Below are positions 18,217-30,305 of a DNA stretch of 64,000 bases, piece by piece. Under the pieces are notes generated by a model that saw only the letters and a program-made list of their open reading frames with translations, had not been told where the DNA came from and did no database searches. Each line of letters starts with the position of its first letter. Position 1 is the stretch's first letter. The DNA lies in contig CALXQI010000007.1 of the NCBI GenBank assembly GCA_944390585.1, positions 1 to 64,000 on the forward strand, in the 5' to 3' direction. A program made the translations under genes and the position numbers. This DNA comes from an uncultured Alphaproteobacteria bacterium. Its GTDB lineage: Bacteria > Pseudomonadota > Alphaproteobacteria > RUG11792.

Positions 18217-19311
18217 ATGATGTTGTACAGATTATTTTTATCAATTTTTGCGTGTCTTGCTATGCATGAATGTGTTGCTGGGTCTATTTTTTCTGACATA
18301 GTCACCTGGTTAACAAAGCCCCGCAGCAATAGACATCTTGTACAGCAAAAAAAAAATATAACAAGTACTGTTTCTGCAAGTTGTAATAAAGTAGAAAATT
18401 CCAAAAACGCAATTATAGTCTTACATATTTTTAATGATCTGCGCAAAAAAAATAACGACATTTTCTTTGCAATACCAAAAACCGAAACTGTTTCACAAAG
18501 GCCATATCACACAAAAATACGTGCTCCAATTGTTCATGAAAGCGGAATTATTATTGTACCAAAACAGGCTGTACATGGTGCAACTTCTATTTTTGCATCA
18601 TTTGATGAGACTTTTGATGGTGTAATGAAAGATAACAATAATTTTCGTTGTCAAGTTTTATCAATTGAAGGCCCATTTGCAATTATTCAAATTGTAAACA
18701 ATAACGATAAGTCTTTTCCGTTTATTACAATTGGCAGTATAAATGATATTGCCAGTGCAAACTCAAATGATCCGTTCTATATAATAAATGACAAAGAAGT
18801 ATTAAATTTGAATAATTTGGAAATTAAAAATATTGATGGTATAGATTATGTACAATTTGCTTTGTATAACTATAAAATCATTCCAGGTAGTGTATTAATC
18901 AATAAAGAAGGATTACTTGTTGGAATCTTTGATGCAAATGCAACTAATACGTACAATGGCGTAGGAAATTTAGCAACTGACCCAAATTTTATTAGAGGTA
19001 TTATTTCAAGGTTTGTCAAGATTTCCGATAATGATGATAGAACTGACTTTGGCATTGTTGTATCAGATGATTTTGAAAGGCCTATGTTCTTAAAAGCAAA
19101 AACAGGAGCTATCGTCAAAGAAGTAAAAATTGGAAGCGCTGCAGACAGGTCAAAAGTTGAAGTAAATGACATAATCATAGCTTGTAATGGTGAAAAAATC
19201 AGCAATGCAAAATCTTTATACAACAAATTGGAGCGTGCTAAAATGTCGGGATACGTAATAATTACAATATTGCGTAATAAAGCAGAAATAGATATTGAGC
19301 TACGCATGTAG
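18217..19311 (+). CDS. HtrA/DegP-like PDZ protein without protease catalytic residues
   Basis: A signal peptide ('LFLSIFACLAMHECVAG') precedes a trypsin-like beta-barrel region and a C-terminal PDZ domain (residues about 270-360: 'FGIVVSDDF', 'GAIVKEVKIGSAADRSKV', 'VNDIIIACNGEKISNAKSL'). By alignment to DegP the catalytic motifs are lost. The histidine strand 'VTNNHVV' is 'IVPKQAV', the aspartate strand reads 'FAIIQI', and the 'GNSGGPLVN' serine loop is 'IIPGSVLIN'. It is therefore likely a periplasmic chaperone or scaffold, not a protease. Start is ATG 18217 or 18220 after a weak AGG. It follows tssC by about 10 bases on the same strand and may be co-transcribed with the sheath genes. Confidence 0.75.
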   Translation: MMLYRLFLSIFACLAMHECVAGSIFSDIVTWLTKPRSNRHLVQQKKNITSTVSASCNKVENSKNAIIVLHIFNDLRKKNNDIFFAIPKTETVSQRPYHTKIRAPIVHESGIIIVPKQAVHGATSIFASFDETFDGVMKDNNNFRCQVLSIEGPFAIIQIVNNNDKSFPFITIGSINDIASANSNDPFYIINDKEVLNLNNLEIKNIDGIDYVQFALYNYKIIPGSVLINKEGLLVGIFDANATNTYNGVGNLATDPNFIRGIISRFVKISDNDDRTDFGIVVSDDFERPMFLKAKTGAIVKEVKIGSAADRSKVEVNDIIIACNGEKISNAKSLYNKLERAKMSGYVIITILRNKAEIDIELRM

Positions 19312-19422
19312 TTTTCTACAAATAACTTGTAATACTCCAGAAAATTATTTTACAAGCTTGCTGTGCAACTCAATCAAACACAAATTTTAGATAGCAAATA
19401 AAGTATAAGCAAGACTTATAAT

Positions 19423-20685
19423 TTATTTTGATGTATAACCATGCATTTTACAAATCATCATTTTAATTTGTTCATATTGTTTAATAAGTTTATTAATATC
19501 AGATACTTGACATCCAGCTCCGCTTGCAATTCTTTTTTTTCTGGAGGCGTTTAATATTTTGTAATTGCAGCGCTCTTTCTTGGTCATTGAACGAATTATC
19601 GCAATATCTCTTTTTATAATACTTTTATCAGAAACTGCATTTGATATTTCTTCTTTAAACTTTTTTAATCCTGGGATTATTCCAAACAACCAAGTTATAT
19701 TTTTAATTTTTGTGGCCTGTAGCAAATATTTCTCCATAGAATTAAATGTAAAGTTTTCATCTAATGCAATTGGTGTAATATCTTCTGAGAAAGCATCAGA
19801 TATTGACGATAAAACATCATGATTATCAAGAATACGTGATGCAATCTTTTGTGGATCAAATATTTCTATGTCATTAATTTTTTCACCATTACATATATAT
19901 AGCACGGGTGCATTTGTTATATATTTTGCTGATATTAATGCTCCACCTTTGCTATCACCATCTGTTTTTGTCATGACTAGCCCAGTTATATCAACAGTAT
20001 CAGCAAATGCTCTGGCAGTTTTTAAAGCGCTCTGCCCAGCCATGCTATCAACAACAAAAATTGTATTAGCTGACCTTATAATATCGTATACAGTCTTTAA
20101 TTCTTGCAGCATACTTGTATCAACATCACTTCTTCCTGCAGAGTCATATATTATACAATCATATCCACTTAAATTACTTGCACGCTTTGCAATTGATACT
20201 GCATTATCATTTTGTAAATCAAAATCCTCAAAAAACTTTAGACCATTTGTTTTAGCTAATTTTCTTAATTGATCAATCGCAGCTGGTCTATGGGTATCCA
20301 GAGAAACTAGTAAAACGTTTTGTTTATTTATAATTTTTGCAATTTTAGCAGCTGTTGTTGTCTTGCCTGTTCCTTGTAGCCCACACAACAATATATCTCC
20401 TTTTTTTAACTCTTGTCTTGATGTCCCTAAAAATTTTATTAACTCATCATTCATACATTTACTTATCATTTGCCACGGAGACATTCCAATAGAAACATGT
20501 TCTCCAGATAATTTGTTAAATAATTCTGCTGATAACTCCTTAACAATTGGTAAGGCAACATCTGCTTCTAAAAGCGTGATCCTAATTTCTTTGATCGATT
20601 TATCCAAGATGTCTTGTGTCAAAACTCCATGACTTTTTAAATTATCAAAAATTTGAGATATTTTCTTTGCAAGATTATCAAACAT
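19423..20685 (-). CDS. ffh: signal recognition particle protein Ffh
   Basis: Ffh binds signal sequences of nascent membrane proteins and delivers ribosomes to FtsY. The order is the N domain, the GTPase G domain with 'GLQGTGKTTTAAKIA' (G1), 'DTHRPAAIDQL', 'DSAGRSDVDTSML' (G3) and 'TKTDGDSKGGA' (G4/G5), and a C-terminal M domain ending 'KMMICKMHGY'. At 420 residues it is slightly short because the M domain is compact, with a reduced methionine-rich finger loop. 'RKKRIASGAGCQVSDIN' corresponds to the usual RxxRIAxGSG RNA-binding segment. Confidence 0.94.
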   Translation of the reverse strand: MFDNLAKKISQIFDNLKSHGVLTQDILDKSIKEIRITLLEADVALPIVKELSAELFNKLSGEHVSIGMSPWQMISKCMNDELIKFLGTSRQELKKGDILLCGLQGTGKTTTAAKIAKIINKQNVLLVSLDTHRPAAIDQLRKLAKTNGLKFFEDFDLQNDNAVSIAKRASNLSGYDCIIYDSAGRSDVDTSMLQELKTVYDIIRSANTIFVVDSMAGQSALKTARAFADTVDITGLVMTKTDGDSKGGALISAKYITNAPVLYICNGEKINDIEIFDPQKIASRILDNHDVLSSISDAFSEDITPIALDENFTFNSMEKYLLQATKIKNITWLFGIIPGLKKFKEEISNAVSDKSIIKRDIAIIRSMTKKERCNYKILNASRKKRIASGAGCQVSDINKLIKQYEQIKMMICKMHGYTSK

Positions 20686-21036
20686 AATTTTATGTACATT
20701 TTATAAATAACTTTAATATACATTTTAGTCGTTTGTATGGCAAGAATCACTATGCAGCAATATACTCTTTGATATTTTTATTACTAAAGTGTTTTTTACT
20801 ATTATAAGCACATACAAGATATTCTGGTATATTACAAATTATGGTCGTGTTTTCATTACAACTTGATTGTATGCTCCACAGGGTGCATCTGTCTTTGTAA
20901 TTTTAGACCGCAAGAAACTTATTTTACAGTACAGCAAAAAGGAAGACAAAAACACACATCCATACTACATTATATAAATACGAGAATGATACATTTGTAA
21001 AATATACACACATTTCATGTGTGCATTAACTGCTTA
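20686..21036. other. AT-rich intergenic region between ffh and the charged secreted protein gene
   Basis: About 350 bases with no open frame that looks coding. This is the downstream side of the 21037-21405 gene and the upstream side of ffh, both on the minus strand, so an ffh promoter is expected. I see no convincing terminator hairpin or promoter pair. Confidence 0.4.
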
Positions 21037-21405
21037 TTATTCTTTTTCTACTTTGTCTTCTTCTTTTTGATCACCGTCTTTCTTTTTCTCATCAGTTACT
21101 GTATTTTCTCCCTCTTCCACTTTTGTGGTTTTATCTTGATATTCCTTTGTCTCCTTCTCATCTTTTTGTTGCTCGCCTTCTGCCTTATCTTTTTCTTCTT
21201 TTACTTCTTTATCTTTATCTTCACCTTCCTGTGCATCTTTTTTATCATCACTTTTGCTACCAAATAAGCTACTCAAAAAGCCCTCTTTTTTTTCTTCCTT
21301 TTTCTGCTCACCATCTTCAGTGCTAGTTACATCTTCTCCAGCAAAGCAAACAGTACCTGTAAACACGCATGCCAACCCAAGCATAAACAATTTACATTTT
21401 TGCAT
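21037..21405 (-). CDS. secreted lysine/glutamate-rich low-complexity protein
   Basis: The 122-residue protein opens with a clear Sec signal peptide ('CKLFMLGLACVFTGTVCFAG'). The mature part is almost entirely K, E, D, Q and T, apart from a short hydrophobic patch 'GFLSSLFGS' near residue 43. I recognise no domain. The composition suggests a disordered periplasmic or secreted polyampholyte. It stands alone between ffh and dksA with gaps of about 350 and 290 bases. Coding status is supported by the signal peptide and the continuous charged reading frame; function is unknown. Confidence 0.65.
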   Translation of the reverse strand: MQKCKLFMLGLACVFTGTVCFAGEDVTSTEDGEQKKEEKKEGFLSSLFGSKSDDKKDAQEGEDKDKEVKEEKDKAEGEQQKDEKETKEYQDKTTKVEEGENTVTDEKKKDGDQKEEDKVEKE

Positions 21406-21697
21406 ACATATCCTCTAAAAAAACAAAGATCACGTAGATCTACCTGTTTTCATTCTACACCAAAATCATAAAAACAATAACATTTTTTATATTTATATTT
21501 TAAAAAAATCATTTTTTTATACCAAACTTTGCTGCCTTTTATCATAAAAATAAAAACCTAATAAACAATTTTTATAATAAATAATGCGTTAATTACATTA
21601 AAAGATTATATAGTCATGTAATATATATCAACATCACTTTATGCATTGAAAAGTTGATTTTTTTTATATTTAAGGGATAATAAAATCTGTTGGACTT

Positions 21698-22126
21698 ATG
21701 CAAATTGATATGCCTAAACATAAAGATCATTATCTTACAGATGAGCAACTAGAATACTTTAGAGCAAAATTGTTAAACTGGAAAAGTGAGTTGTTAAAGG
21801 ATAGTACAGAGACAGTTCAGACATTATCTACAGAAAAAAATGTTGAGCCCGATGCAATAGATACAGCAAGTAATATTATGAATCAAACAATTGAGTTGCG
21901 GACAAAAGATAGGGCAAGAAAGCTGATAAAAAAGATTGAAGAAGCTATAAAACGCATTGATGATGGAACGTACGGATATTGTGAAGAAACAGGTAATCCA
22001 ATAGGCCTCAAGCGACTAGAAGCACGACCAATAGCTACACTTTGCATAGAGGCACAAGAACAGCACGAAAAGAAAGAACGCGATTATAATGAAGATGTAA
22101 TATCTTCTATAAATAGCAAAAAGTAA
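21698..22126 (+). CDS. dksA: RNA polymerase-binding transcription factor DksA
   Basis: DksA enters the RNA polymerase secondary channel and, with ppGpp, adjusts rRNA and amino-acid gene transcription. The 142-residue protein has the coiled-coil N-terminal region and the C-terminal finger 'YGYCEETGNPIGLKRLEARP' followed by 'TLCIEAQEQHE'. Only two of the four zinc cysteines of E. coli DksA are kept, as is common in alphaproteobacterial DksA ('CEETG.PIG'). era begins at the base after its stop, so the two form an operon. Confidence 0.93.
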   Translation: MQIDMPKHKDHYLTDEQLEYFRAKLLNWKSELLKDSTETVQTLSTEKNVEPDAIDTASNIMNQTIELRTKDRARKLIKKIEEAIKRIDDGTYGYCEETGNPIGLKRLEARPIATLCIEAQEQHEKKERDYNEDVISSINSKK

Positions 22127-22999
22127 ATGAAATCAGAACAAATAAACTGTACAAGGTGTGGTTTTGTCGCTGTTGTTGGTGAACCAAACGCCGGCAAATC
22201 GACTTTTGTAAACGCTGCCATTGGTGAAAAGGTTTCCATAGTCTCCAGTAAGCAACAGACTACTAGAAATCAAATTAGAGGAATTTTGGTACAAAATAAT
22301 GCGCAAATCATCTTTACTGACACACCAGGGTTTTTTAGGCCACATACTGCGCTTGAAAAAAGCCTGATAGCAAATTTTAAAAATTCATATAAAGATGCCG
22401 ATATTATACTAATAATATTTGATGTAAGCAAAAAGAATAGCAATTATACTATTAATTTTATCAATAAAATGAAAATTGATGACTGGCAAAAAGTTGCTGT
22501 TGTATTGAATAAAACGGACAAAATAAAAAAGCATTACTTATTTGAAATAGCAAAAGAATTTGCGTCATGTAATAATATTGATGAAATTTTTATGGTGTCA
22601 GCAAAATATAACGATGGTATTAATGATGTTGTTGATTATCTAGCAAAAAACCTACCTGAATCTGATTTTATGTATGAGTGTAATAAAACAACAGATCAGG
22701 ATATTAAATTTCGTCTTGCAGAGATAACTCGTGAAAAATTATATAATGCCCTTTTTGCTGAGCTGCCATATAATATATTTGTTGAGACTGATCACATTGT
22801 GGAAACACAAACAAAGGCAACAATTTTTCAGACAATTACTGTTACAAAGCAATCACAAAAAAGTATTGTAATAGGCAAAAATGGAGAAATGTTACAGCAC
22901 ATAAAAAATCAAGCATATAAAGATATAAAAAAAATAATGAATAAAAATATTACAATAAAACTGTTTGTTAAGTGTCGCCCAATTAGTAAATGTATTTAG
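22127..22999 (+). CDS. era: GTPase Era
   Basis: Era binds the 3' end of 16S rRNA and assists 30S assembly. The G1 motif is 'GEPNAGKSTFVNAAIG', switch I contains 'QQTTRNQIRG', G3 is 'DTPGFF' and G4 is 'LNKTDK'. The C-terminal KH domain contains 'SIVIGKNGEMLQHI'. Length is 290 residues, normal for Era. It directly follows dksA with no gap. Confidence 0.95.
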   Translation: MKSEQINCTRCGFVAVVGEPNAGKSTFVNAAIGEKVSIVSSKQQTTRNQIRGILVQNNAQIIFTDTPGFFRPHTALEKSLIANFKNSYKDADIILIIFDVSKKNSNYTINFINKMKIDDWQKVAVVLNKTDKIKKHYLFEIAKEFASCNNIDEIFMVSAKYNDGINDVVDYLAKNLPESDFMYECNKTTDQDIKFRLAEITREKLYNALFAELPYNIFVETDHIVETQTKATIFQTITVTKQSQKSIVIGKNGEMLQHIKNQAYKDIKKIMNKNITIKLFVKCRPISKCI

Positions 23000-23047
23000 A
23001 AAAAAGGCGTTGCGGTTATACGCTGTATGGTATAAAATAAATTATAT

Positions 23048-23121
23048 GGCGGAGTAGCTCAGTTGGTCAGAGCAGCGGAATCATAATCCGCGTGTCGGGG
23101 GTTCAAATCCCTCCTCCGCTA
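23048..23121 (+). tRNA. elongator tRNA-Met (CAT)
   Basis: A 74-base cloverleaf runs from 'GGCGGAG' to 'CTCCGCT' plus discriminator A. The anticodon arm is GCGGA-ATCATAA-TCCGC. CCA is not encoded. The first pair is G1-U72. Body sequence resembles alphaproteobacterial elongator tRNA-Met and not the lysidine tRNA-Ile, though CAT alone cannot exclude the latter. Confidence 0.9.
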
Positions 23122-23247
23122 TTTGCATTTCTGTTAAGTTGTATATCTTGTAAAAGTATGACGTTTAGCGTTACATGTAGAAAAATGTTGCATTAGCCTA
23201 TTACATTTATTTTTGTCTCTCTATATAAACATCATGCCAGAATACTA

Positions 23248-24132
23248 CTATTGTTCATCATCATTTTCTTTTACACTTACAAGAGCATCTTCATCTTTTT
23301 CTTCATTTTTACTCTCTTTATCCATAACCAAATCACTTAATTTACTAAGGTCTGTTACATTTGACAAATGTTCTGATGTTTCATTATCATCATCTTCATC
23401 TTTTACAATATCAGCAGGGGATGATGGCAATAAATTGGCAAGGCGCTCAGCCTCTTGCTCATTATCTTGTGCAGTTTCAGACTTTTTTGAGTCTGCACTT
23501 ACAAATAAATCATCACTCTGATCTACACCAATATTACTATTTTCATCAACTTTTTTTGACACAAAATCAGCAATACTTTCCTTATTTAATTTGCTCATAT
23601 GTGTAATCAATGTTTCTTGGATATCTTCTGGTAAGCAAGTAATACACATATTTGTAATCTTACAAACAATTGGGTAGAACTTAGATTGCTCTACTATTAC
23701 TGGTTGTTTATCTGTAAAAAACCATTGGTTTGCTACTAAACATGCAATGCAAACGATAAAAATACCGCGACAACACCCAAAAACTGCCCCCAAAAACCTA
23801 TCAACACTGCCAAATACACTTTTTTTTATAAAACTAGAACAAAAATAATTTATTATACTAATAATAAGTAAAAAACACACGAAAAGAGCACAAACAGTAA
23901 TAGAGTCAGCTATTAAATTATTTGATACATAGCTTCTTGCAATACCTCTAACATCTTCAAAACATTTAAAACTAAGAAAAGCGCTACCTCCCCACGAAGC
24001 AATAGATAATAATTCATGCGTCATACCTCTTACTATACCTATAATAATAGAAATTGCAATTATTAATATAATAACATTATCAATAGATAGTAATTCCAAA
24101 TAACAACTCGGCAATATATTTGATACTAACAT
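23248..24132 (-). CDS. cvpA: CvpA family membrane protein with a long acidic tail
   Basis: CvpA was named for colicin V production, and homologues are widespread. The N-terminal 170 residues have four hydrophobic helices and the family motifs 'IGIVRGMTHELLSIASWGG' and 'FGSVDRFLGAVFGCCRGI'. After residue 190 comes a hydrophilic, strongly acidic C-terminal extension of about 100 residues (rich in D, E, S, K), which makes the protein longer than the usual 160-200 residues. The extension is probably disordered. The gene is divergent from the DAACS transporter, 49 bases away. Confidence 0.85.
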   Translation of the reverse strand: MLVSNILPSCYLELLSIDNVIILIIAISIIIGIVRGMTHELLSIASWGGSAFLSFKCFEDVRGIARSYVSNNLIADSITVCALFVCFLLIISIINYFCSSFIKKSVFGSVDRFLGAVFGCCRGIFIVCIACLVANQWFFTDKQPVIVEQSKFYPIVCKITNMCITCLPEDIQETLITHMSKLNKESIADFVSKKVDENSNIGVDQSDDLFVSADSKKSETAQDNEQEAERLANLLPSSPADIVKDEDDDNETSEHLSNVTDLSKLSDLVMDKESKNEEKDEDALVSVKENDDEQ

Positions 24133-24181
24133 TATATCATTTATTGTAGAATTGTAATAGTTTGGTTACAATTTTTTTATT

Positions 24182-25369
24182 ATGCAATTTGCTAAAAGCT
24201 TATTTTCATTACCTGTATTGGTATTAGTATTGTTTTTTTGCACATTTATTTTTGGCAATCTACTTGATATTACAATAAAGAGCAATTTATATGCGATCAG
24301 TATTTTGATTAAAGATTTAATAGTTTGTATTTTACCTATAATTATCTTTTCATTCGTATCAAGTGGAATTATGAATTTACAAAAAGAATCAACAAAAATT
24401 ATATTAATTCTAGTTCCACTTGTGTGTATTTCAAATTTTCTTGGATTTTGGATTTCTTATACATGTGCAGGTCCACTATTAAAGTCAGGGGCCATTTCTA
24501 TTTCAAAACTTGATAGCGGAGTTGTTTTACACGAGGCATGGCATATTTGTATAAAACCGTTAATAAAAAATGACATTGCATTAATATTGGGTGTAATTGT
24601 TGGTATATTAGCTGGAATATATAGAATACAAATTATCAAAAAAACAATTGAAACATGTGCAATATTTTCAAATTTTATATTAAAAAAAATTATATGCCCT
24701 GCATTACCTCTCTTTGTACTTGGTTTTATAGTTAAAATGCAACACGAAGGCAGTCTTATTATTATCGCTAAAGAATATTCTCAATTACTTGCTATAGTTG
24801 CAATTTTAACATATGGATATATGTTCTTCTTACTATTTTGTTTATCAAACTTTAATATAAGAGCGACATTAACTAAAGCAAAAAATGTATTGCAAGGAGT
24901 CATAATTGGTCTTTGTAGTATGTCCAGCGCTGCCGCAATCCCTGTAACAATTAAAGGATCAGAAAAAAATTTAGACAATCCGGATATCGCAAAATTCGTC
25001 ATACCTGCAACAGCAAACATGCATTTACTAGGAGATTGCTTTGCAATTCCAGTCATTGGCCTTGCTATTATGATATCATTTGGGCAAGGATTGCCATCTC
25101 CACTACAATATCTAGTTTTTTCTCTGTATGGAGTTGTTGCAAAATTTGCTGCTGCTGGAATACCAGGAGGTAGTGCTGTTATATTTGCTCCAATATTTGA
25201 ACAAATTTTTGGCTTTGACCAAACAATGGTAACAGCCTTAACAGCCATATATATGTTGTTTGATCCCATTGCCACATCATCAAACGTCTTTGGCCATGGA
25301 GTATTCGCCGTACTATTTGAAAAGGTATATACATATTTCAACACACGCAATAAGTATATTAATAAATAA
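24182..25369 (+). CDS. dicarboxylate/amino acid:cation symporter (DAACS family)
   Basis: The 395-residue membrane protein matches the GltP/DctA fold. It has repeated hydrophobic segments, a hairpin 1 serine stretch 'GLCSMSSAAAIPVTIKG', a helix 7 region 'FVIPATANMHLLGDC' in place of the common NMDGTA motif, and a hairpin 2 'AKFAAAGIPGGSAVIFAPI'. The last helix contains 'FDPIATSSNVFGHG', corresponding to the substrate-binding D/N positions. It likely imports an acidic or neutral amino acid or a dicarboxylate with sodium or protons, which suits a host-dependent cell. The altered NMDGT motif makes the coupling ion and substrate uncertain. Confidence 0.88.
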   Translation: MQFAKSLFSLPVLVLVLFFCTFIFGNLLDITIKSNLYAISILIKDLIVCILPIIIFSFVSSGIMNLQKESTKIILILVPLVCISNFLGFWISYTCAGPLLKSGAISISKLDSGVVLHEAWHICIKPLIKNDIALILGVIVGILAGIYRIQIIKKTIETCAIFSNFILKKIICPALPLFVLGFIVKMQHEGSLIIIAKEYSQLLAIVAILTYGYMFFLLFCLSNFNIRATLTKAKNVLQGVIIGLCSMSSAAAIPVTIKGSEKNLDNPDIAKFVIPATANMHLLGDCFAIPVIGLAIMISFGQGLPSPLQYLVFSLYGVVAKFAAAGIPGGSAVIFAPIFEQIFGFDQTMVTALTAIYMLFDPIATSSNVFGHGVFAVLFEKVYTYFNTRNKYINK

Positions 25370-25437
25370 AAAAACAATTCTGCTACTTGCATATTTATCA
25401 TTACACAATTGATAAAATTATAGTACGATAATATAGT

Positions 25438-26034
25438 ATGATGGTAATCGTATTGTATGTGATAATTAGGAGTGTATATTACTGCACGATTATGTTGCTA
25501 TGTGCTGGTTGTGGGCGGAATTCTGTCTATGACAGAGCGTTTGAATATGTGATGTATAATGAAGGCGTGTACTCAAATGATCCTCAAGATCCTGGTGGAG
25601 AAACGTGGTATGGAATAAGTAAGAGATTTTTAAAAAGCGTCAATATTGAAAAAGCAAGTTTCACAAAAAAAGAGGCAAATTCTATGTATTATTGTTATTT
25701 TTGGCTACCAGCTAAGTGTAATCTAATTAGTGAGCCAAGAATTGCTATTAAATACTTTGATATGACTGTACAATTTGGACATTCTTGCGCAACTATATTG
25801 ATGCAAAATGCATTAAATGAGCTTTCTGATCAGAAAGTTGTAGTTGATGGTATTATGCGCAAAGAAAATGTAGACGTAATTAAAAAAGTCTGCATGGAGT
25901 CATCTGAATCTAAACTACTTGATGTGTTGTGTAAAGAATGCAAAAAGAAATATTTGGGAATAATCGCAAACAATCCTACAATGAGCAAGTGGCGCAAAAT
26001 CTGGTTAAAAAGAGCGGAAAGAGTGCCACAATAG
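25438..26034 (+). CDS. GH108-type muramidase (lysozyme-like) lipoprotein
   Basis: The 198-residue protein has an N-terminal hydrophobic segment ending in a lipobox-like 'MLLCAGC'. A Glyco_hydro_108 domain follows, with 'AFEYVMYNEGVYSNDPQDPGGETWYGIS' split as 'YNEGVYSNDP' (putative catalytic E) and 'DPGGETWYGIS', then 'FTKKEANSMYYCYFWLP' and 'FDMTVQFGHSCATILMQNAL'. The C-terminal part 'LGIIANNPTMSKWRKIWLKR' matches the peptidoglycan-binding tail of the family. These enzymes cut peptidoglycan glycan strands and are often phage endolysins. Here the lipid anchor suggests a resident periplasmic wall hydrolase. A role as a T6SS effector is conceivable but not shown. Confidence 0.82.
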   Translation: MMVIVLYVIIRSVYYCTIMLLCAGCGRNSVYDRAFEYVMYNEGVYSNDPQDPGGETWYGISKRFLKSVNIEKASFTKKEANSMYYCYFWLPAKCNLISEPRIAIKYFDMTVQFGHSCATILMQNALNELSDQKVVVDGIMRKENVDVIKKVCMESSESKLLDVLCKECKKKYLGIIANNPTMSKWRKIWLKRAERVPQ

Positions 26035-27074
26035 CTAATTTTGAGGATGCATCAATTTTACATAAATACTAGCGAATTAGTAAAACACATAACTACAAAG
26101 CCATCTATGTATATCAGATACTACCATTAATGTGATATTCTATTCAAATTCTTGTATACATGCAAATTTTAAAACTTTTTATTTTATAAACAGTTAATTA
26201 AAATATATTTAGCAATGTGTTAAATTTATCGACTACAATGATTAGTACAAGGAGATACATAGCAAAGTAATCCAACATTAAAACAATATTACACAATTAC
26301 AGTTAAGCTTGAATATCAAACTAAAAGTTAAATAACTATTTAGTATTAGTAGAAAAATTCATTATACAACTAAAAAGTTAATTAAGAATCTTTTTTTATC
26401 AATGTATTAAATTTATTAACTACAATGATTAGTATAAGGAGATACATAACAAAGTAATCCAATATTAAAACAATATTACACAATTACAGTTAAGCTTGAA
26501 TATCAAACTAAAAGTTAAATAACTATTTAGTATTAGTAGAAAAATTCATTATGCAACTAAAAAGTTGATTAAGAATCTTTTTTTAGCAATGTATTAAATT
26601 TATCAACTACAATAATTAGTATAGGAGAACACATAACAAAGTAATCCAATGTAAAAATAATATTCCACAATGACAATTAAGATCTAATATTAATAATAAC
26701 ATTCATTATACAATGCAATGTAATTAATTTTTCTAATACTAACTTCACTACAATTTTAATTAGCATGTACTGGATACATAAATAATATTAATCAATGCTG
26801 TACAAGTTTATACATGCTAATGTCATGAATAAATTTACAATTAACTGATAGTAGTAAGTCTTGTAGTACAATACTGCGCTCACTAATAGAATACAGGATT
26901 ATTCATTGTTAAAAATTACGCGCATTTAATTTCTAAATATTTTGCCACACAGCATAAACCAGCGTGCATTCACATACTTAAATAAGCTAAGCCAACCACA
27001 TAAAACACTGCAAAGAGCAATGCCTAACCCACAATTAATGATAAATTATAAAACATCACATGATATTCAATAAG
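26035..27074. other. 1-kb AT-rich gene-free region downstream of the rRNA operon
   Basis: No open frame of coding character was found on either strand. The left half holds a 187-bp tandem repeat. The right half (26700-27070) is unstructured AT-rich DNA leading to the 5S rRNA. The rRNA operon terminator should lie here, but I cannot point to a convincing hairpin. Confidence 0.5.
26198..26700. repeat. 187-bp tandem repeat, about 2.7 copies
   Basis: The segment 'TACAATGATTAGTA' recurs at 26234, 26421 and (as TACAATAATTAGTA) 26608, exactly 187 bases apart. The first two copies are nearly identical over the whole unit ('CAAAGTAATCCAA', 'TTAAGCTTGAATATCAAAC', 'AGTATTAGTAGAAAAATTC'); the third diverges after about 110 bases. 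No frame is open through the unit. Confidence 0.9.
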
Positions 27075-27190
27075 CCTGGCAGCGTTCTACTTTTCCTCTT
27101 GCTTAAGCAGAAGTATCATCGACGCTGAACGGTTTCACTGCCGAGTTCGGGATGGGATCGAGTGTGTCACGTTCGCCATAACTACCAAGC
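27075..27190 (-). rRNA. rrf: 5S ribosomal RNA
   Basis: The minus strand shows the conserved 5S core, seen on the plus strand as 'TTTCACTGCCGAGTTCGGGA' followed by 'TGGGATCGAGTGTG'. It is the last gene of the rRNA operon, downstream of the 23S. Ends are estimated from the pairing of the terminal helix. Confidence 0.93.
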
Positions 27191-27220
27191 CAATTGAATA
27201 CCATACCAATTTTATCCTAA

Positions 27221-30052
<2,832 letters not shown>

Positions 30053-30220
30053 GTTCTCAACTCAGTTTAATTCTGCATTCTTAAGAATGCAGCGCTAAAA
30101 AGTGTCATTGCTGATATTACTTAAATATCAGCAGGATAAAATTGATAAACGATGTTTCAGAACTTCTGGTAAACACCAGAAATAAGCAGGTAATAATACC
30201 TGCTTGTTTCTGACATTTCC

Positions 30221-30296
30221 TGGTGGAGGTAAACGGGATCGAACCGATGACCTCATGCTTGCAAAGCATGCGCTCTCCCAGCTGAGCTATACCCCC
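30221..30296 (-). tRNA. tRNA-Ala (TGC)
   Basis: A 76-base cloverleaf with encoded CCA. The acceptor has the alanine identity pair G3-U70. The anticodon arm is CATGC-TTTGCAA-GCATG, giving anticodon TGC with normal T33. It sits in the 16S-23S spacer, as in most bacteria. Confidence 0.95.
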
Positions 30297-30305
30297 AAAA
30301 TTTCC

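Noticed and set aside
21019-21326. Plus-strand hydrophobic frames opposite the K/E-rich gene
   Set aside because: They are complements of the lysine/glutamate codon runs, which read as F, L and S; no ribosome site.
26198-26700. CRISPR array
   Set aside because: The repeat unit is 187 bp with no spacer between copies and no cas genes.
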